From positions 20,527 to 84,526 of the forward strand of contig CAMATW010000002.1 of assembly GCA_945861305.1 (NCBI GenBank): a stretch of 64,000 nt of DNA. Reading direction: 5' to 3'. The notes under the pieces are model-generated. The model saw nothing but the letters and a program-made list of their open reading frames with translations, had not been told where the DNA came from and ran no database searches. Shown piece by piece: positions 63,243-64,000 of the stretch (positions are counted from its first letter, which is position 1; each line of letters starts with the position of its first letter). This DNA is from Bordetella parapertussis. GTDB taxonomy: Bacteria; Pseudomonadota; Gammaproteobacteria; Burkholderiales; Burkholderiaceae_C. The position numbers were made by a program, and so were the translations under genes.

Positions 63243-63626
63243 ATGGCCAATGACATTGGAAACATCAATCCTGCAGCCAAACCAGTGCGTAGTGCCGAAA
63301 AGACCACGCAGACGGCACCTGTTGTAAAGACCACTGCCGTTCAAAGGCCTCAAACCATTCAGGCTCCTGTGAAAGCAGAAATAACGATAGATGTTGGTCA
63401 GCAAGAAAAACAGGTTAAAGAGGCAATTTCCAAGTTGAATGAGCTGGCCAAGTCGGGTAATCAGCAACTGGGATTTCGAATGGACCCACACACCAACGGC
63501 CCAGTGATCACTGTGCACAACACCCAGACGGGCGAATTGGTTCGAACCATTCCTTCTGAAGAAGTTTTGCGTGTAGCTAAAAGCATAGATTCGCTTAAAG
63601 GCGTCATTTTCAGCGAAAAAATGTAA
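63243..63626 (+). CDS. flaG: FlaG-family flagellar protein
   Basis: FlaG proteins influence filament length in several bacteria with polar flagella. The 127-residue protein has a variable Pro/Thr/Gln-rich N-terminal half (1-55). The conserved FlaG domain follows (about 57-120: EKQVKEAISKLNELAKSGNQ, LGFRMDPHTNGPVITVHNTQ, GELVRTIPSEEVLRVAKSID). It lies between fliD and the flagellin gene and is served by its own sigma-28 promoter. It belongs to the family whose name is FlaG; its exact role here is inferred. Confidence 0.88.
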   Translation: MANDIGNINPAAKPVRSAEKTTQTAPVVKTTAVQRPQTIQAPVKAEITIDVGQQEKQVKEAISKLNELAKSGNQQLGFRMDPHTNGPVITVHNTQTGELVRTIPSEEVLRVAKSIDSLKGVIFSEKM

Positions 63627-63634
63627 AGACCGGC

Positions 63635-63661
63635 TCAAGTAACAAAAACAGAGGTCGATTC
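63635..63661 (+). promoter_or_regulatory. Sigma-28 promoter of fliC
   Basis: TCAAGTAA, 11 bases, GTCGATTC, about 107 bases before the flagellin ATG, leaving a long 5' leader of about 100 bases. Confidence 0.7.
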
Positions 63662-63767
63662 TTTAGCTAACGGGAAGACAAAGACCACTTTCTGTTTTTC
63701 CACTAAGAACCGATGCTCATTGAGCAAGTTCTTAGATTAATGAAAACGCAAAGACAGGAGTAACAAA

Positions 63768-64000
63768 ATGGGTAATGTGATCAACACCAACGTTAAGGCC
63801 TTGATGGCTTCAAACGCTCTGAACAAAAATGGTCGCGTTCAGCAAAACGTGATGGAAAGCCTGTCGACAGGCAAGAGCATCAACCGTGCCTCTGACAACG
63901 CAGCTGGCTTGTCGATTCGCGAGACCATGACAGCGCAGATCAACGGCTTGAATGCAGCCGTCAAAAATGCCAACGATTCCATCTCCATGTTGCAAACTGC
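63768..64000 (+). CDS. fliC: Flagellin, N-terminal fragment
   Basis: This is the filament subunit; only the first 77 codons are in the window and the gene continues past the right edge. The start MGNVINTNVKALMASNALNK and then ESLSTGKSINRASDNAAGLS and IRETMTAQINGLNAAVKNAN match the conserved flagellin D0/D1 helices. CAGGAG lies about 8 bases before the ATG. It has a sigma-28 promoter and its chaperone FliS is encoded at 37191. Whether further flagellin copies follow cannot be seen. Confidence 0.93.
   Translation, partial: MGNVINTNVKALMASNALNKNGRVQQNVMESLSTGKSINRASDNAAGLSIRETMTAQINGLNAAVKNANDSISMLQT

Noticed and set aside
63708-63715. ACCGATGC as a -10 of sigma-28 for the flagellin gene
   Set aside because: No matching -35 at 11 bases; the site at 63635-63661 fits both elements and the spacing.

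Overview
The window looks like chromosomal DNA of a betaproteobacterium, most likely order Burkholderiales and family-level close to Comamonadaceae. This is inferred from gene order and protein character (mpl / TlpA-like / accB-accC-prmA / DUF3426 zinc-ribbon protein / PfkB kinase / lysine-alanine-rich H1-like protein / nrdB-nrdA / ampD / PP0621-like / CcsA-like / ffh), not from a database search. No tRNA, rRNA, CRISPR array, insertion sequence or integrase was seen, and no stretch longer than about 300 bases lacks a gene.

Bases 1-25,400 are housekeeping. Minus-strand genes for recombination, cell wall and RNA decay (ruvC fragment, mtgA, tonB-like, rnb) face rodA and tldD. Next comes aroG with what appears to be a complete Phe/Tyr-rich transcription attenuator. 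A Phd/VapC-type toxin-antitoxin pair follows, then mpl, a hypothetical gene, a thioredoxin-like gene, accB-accC-prmA and its neighbours, nrdAB with two NrdR-type boxes, an ampD/PP0621/CcsA-like group, and ffh convergent with miaB.

Bases 25,400-27,235 hold a cupin gene and a membrane-tethered alpha-carbonic anhydrase with a long coiled-coil-like extension. It ends one base from fliN.

Bases 27,236-64,000 are a nearly continuous flagellar locus: fliN-fliM-fliL-fliK (minus); flhA-flhF-flhG-fliA-unknown-fliS-motA-motB (plus); a sigma-54 activator gene (minus); flgP-flgT-LysM-fliK-like-flhX (plus); flgN-flgM and flgA (minus); a LysM/lysozyme-like gene; flgBCDEFGHIJKL, fliD, flaG and the start of the flagellin gene (plus). 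The sequence shows a regulatory hierarchy. Sigma-54 -24/-12 elements precede flhA, fliK and flgB, with a shared 14-base upstream motif. Five well-matched sigma-28 promoters precede flgM, fliS, fliD, flaG and fliC.

Unusual points: a 1425-residue hook protein with three diverged internal repeats, a 936-residue FlgK, a FlgJ lacking the muramidase domain beside a separate signal-less LysM/lysozyme-like protein, a second FliK-like protein paired with a soluble FlhB C-terminal homologue, an unrecognised membrane protein translationally coupled to fliA, and a possible sigma-28 promoter before the carbonic anhydrase gene.
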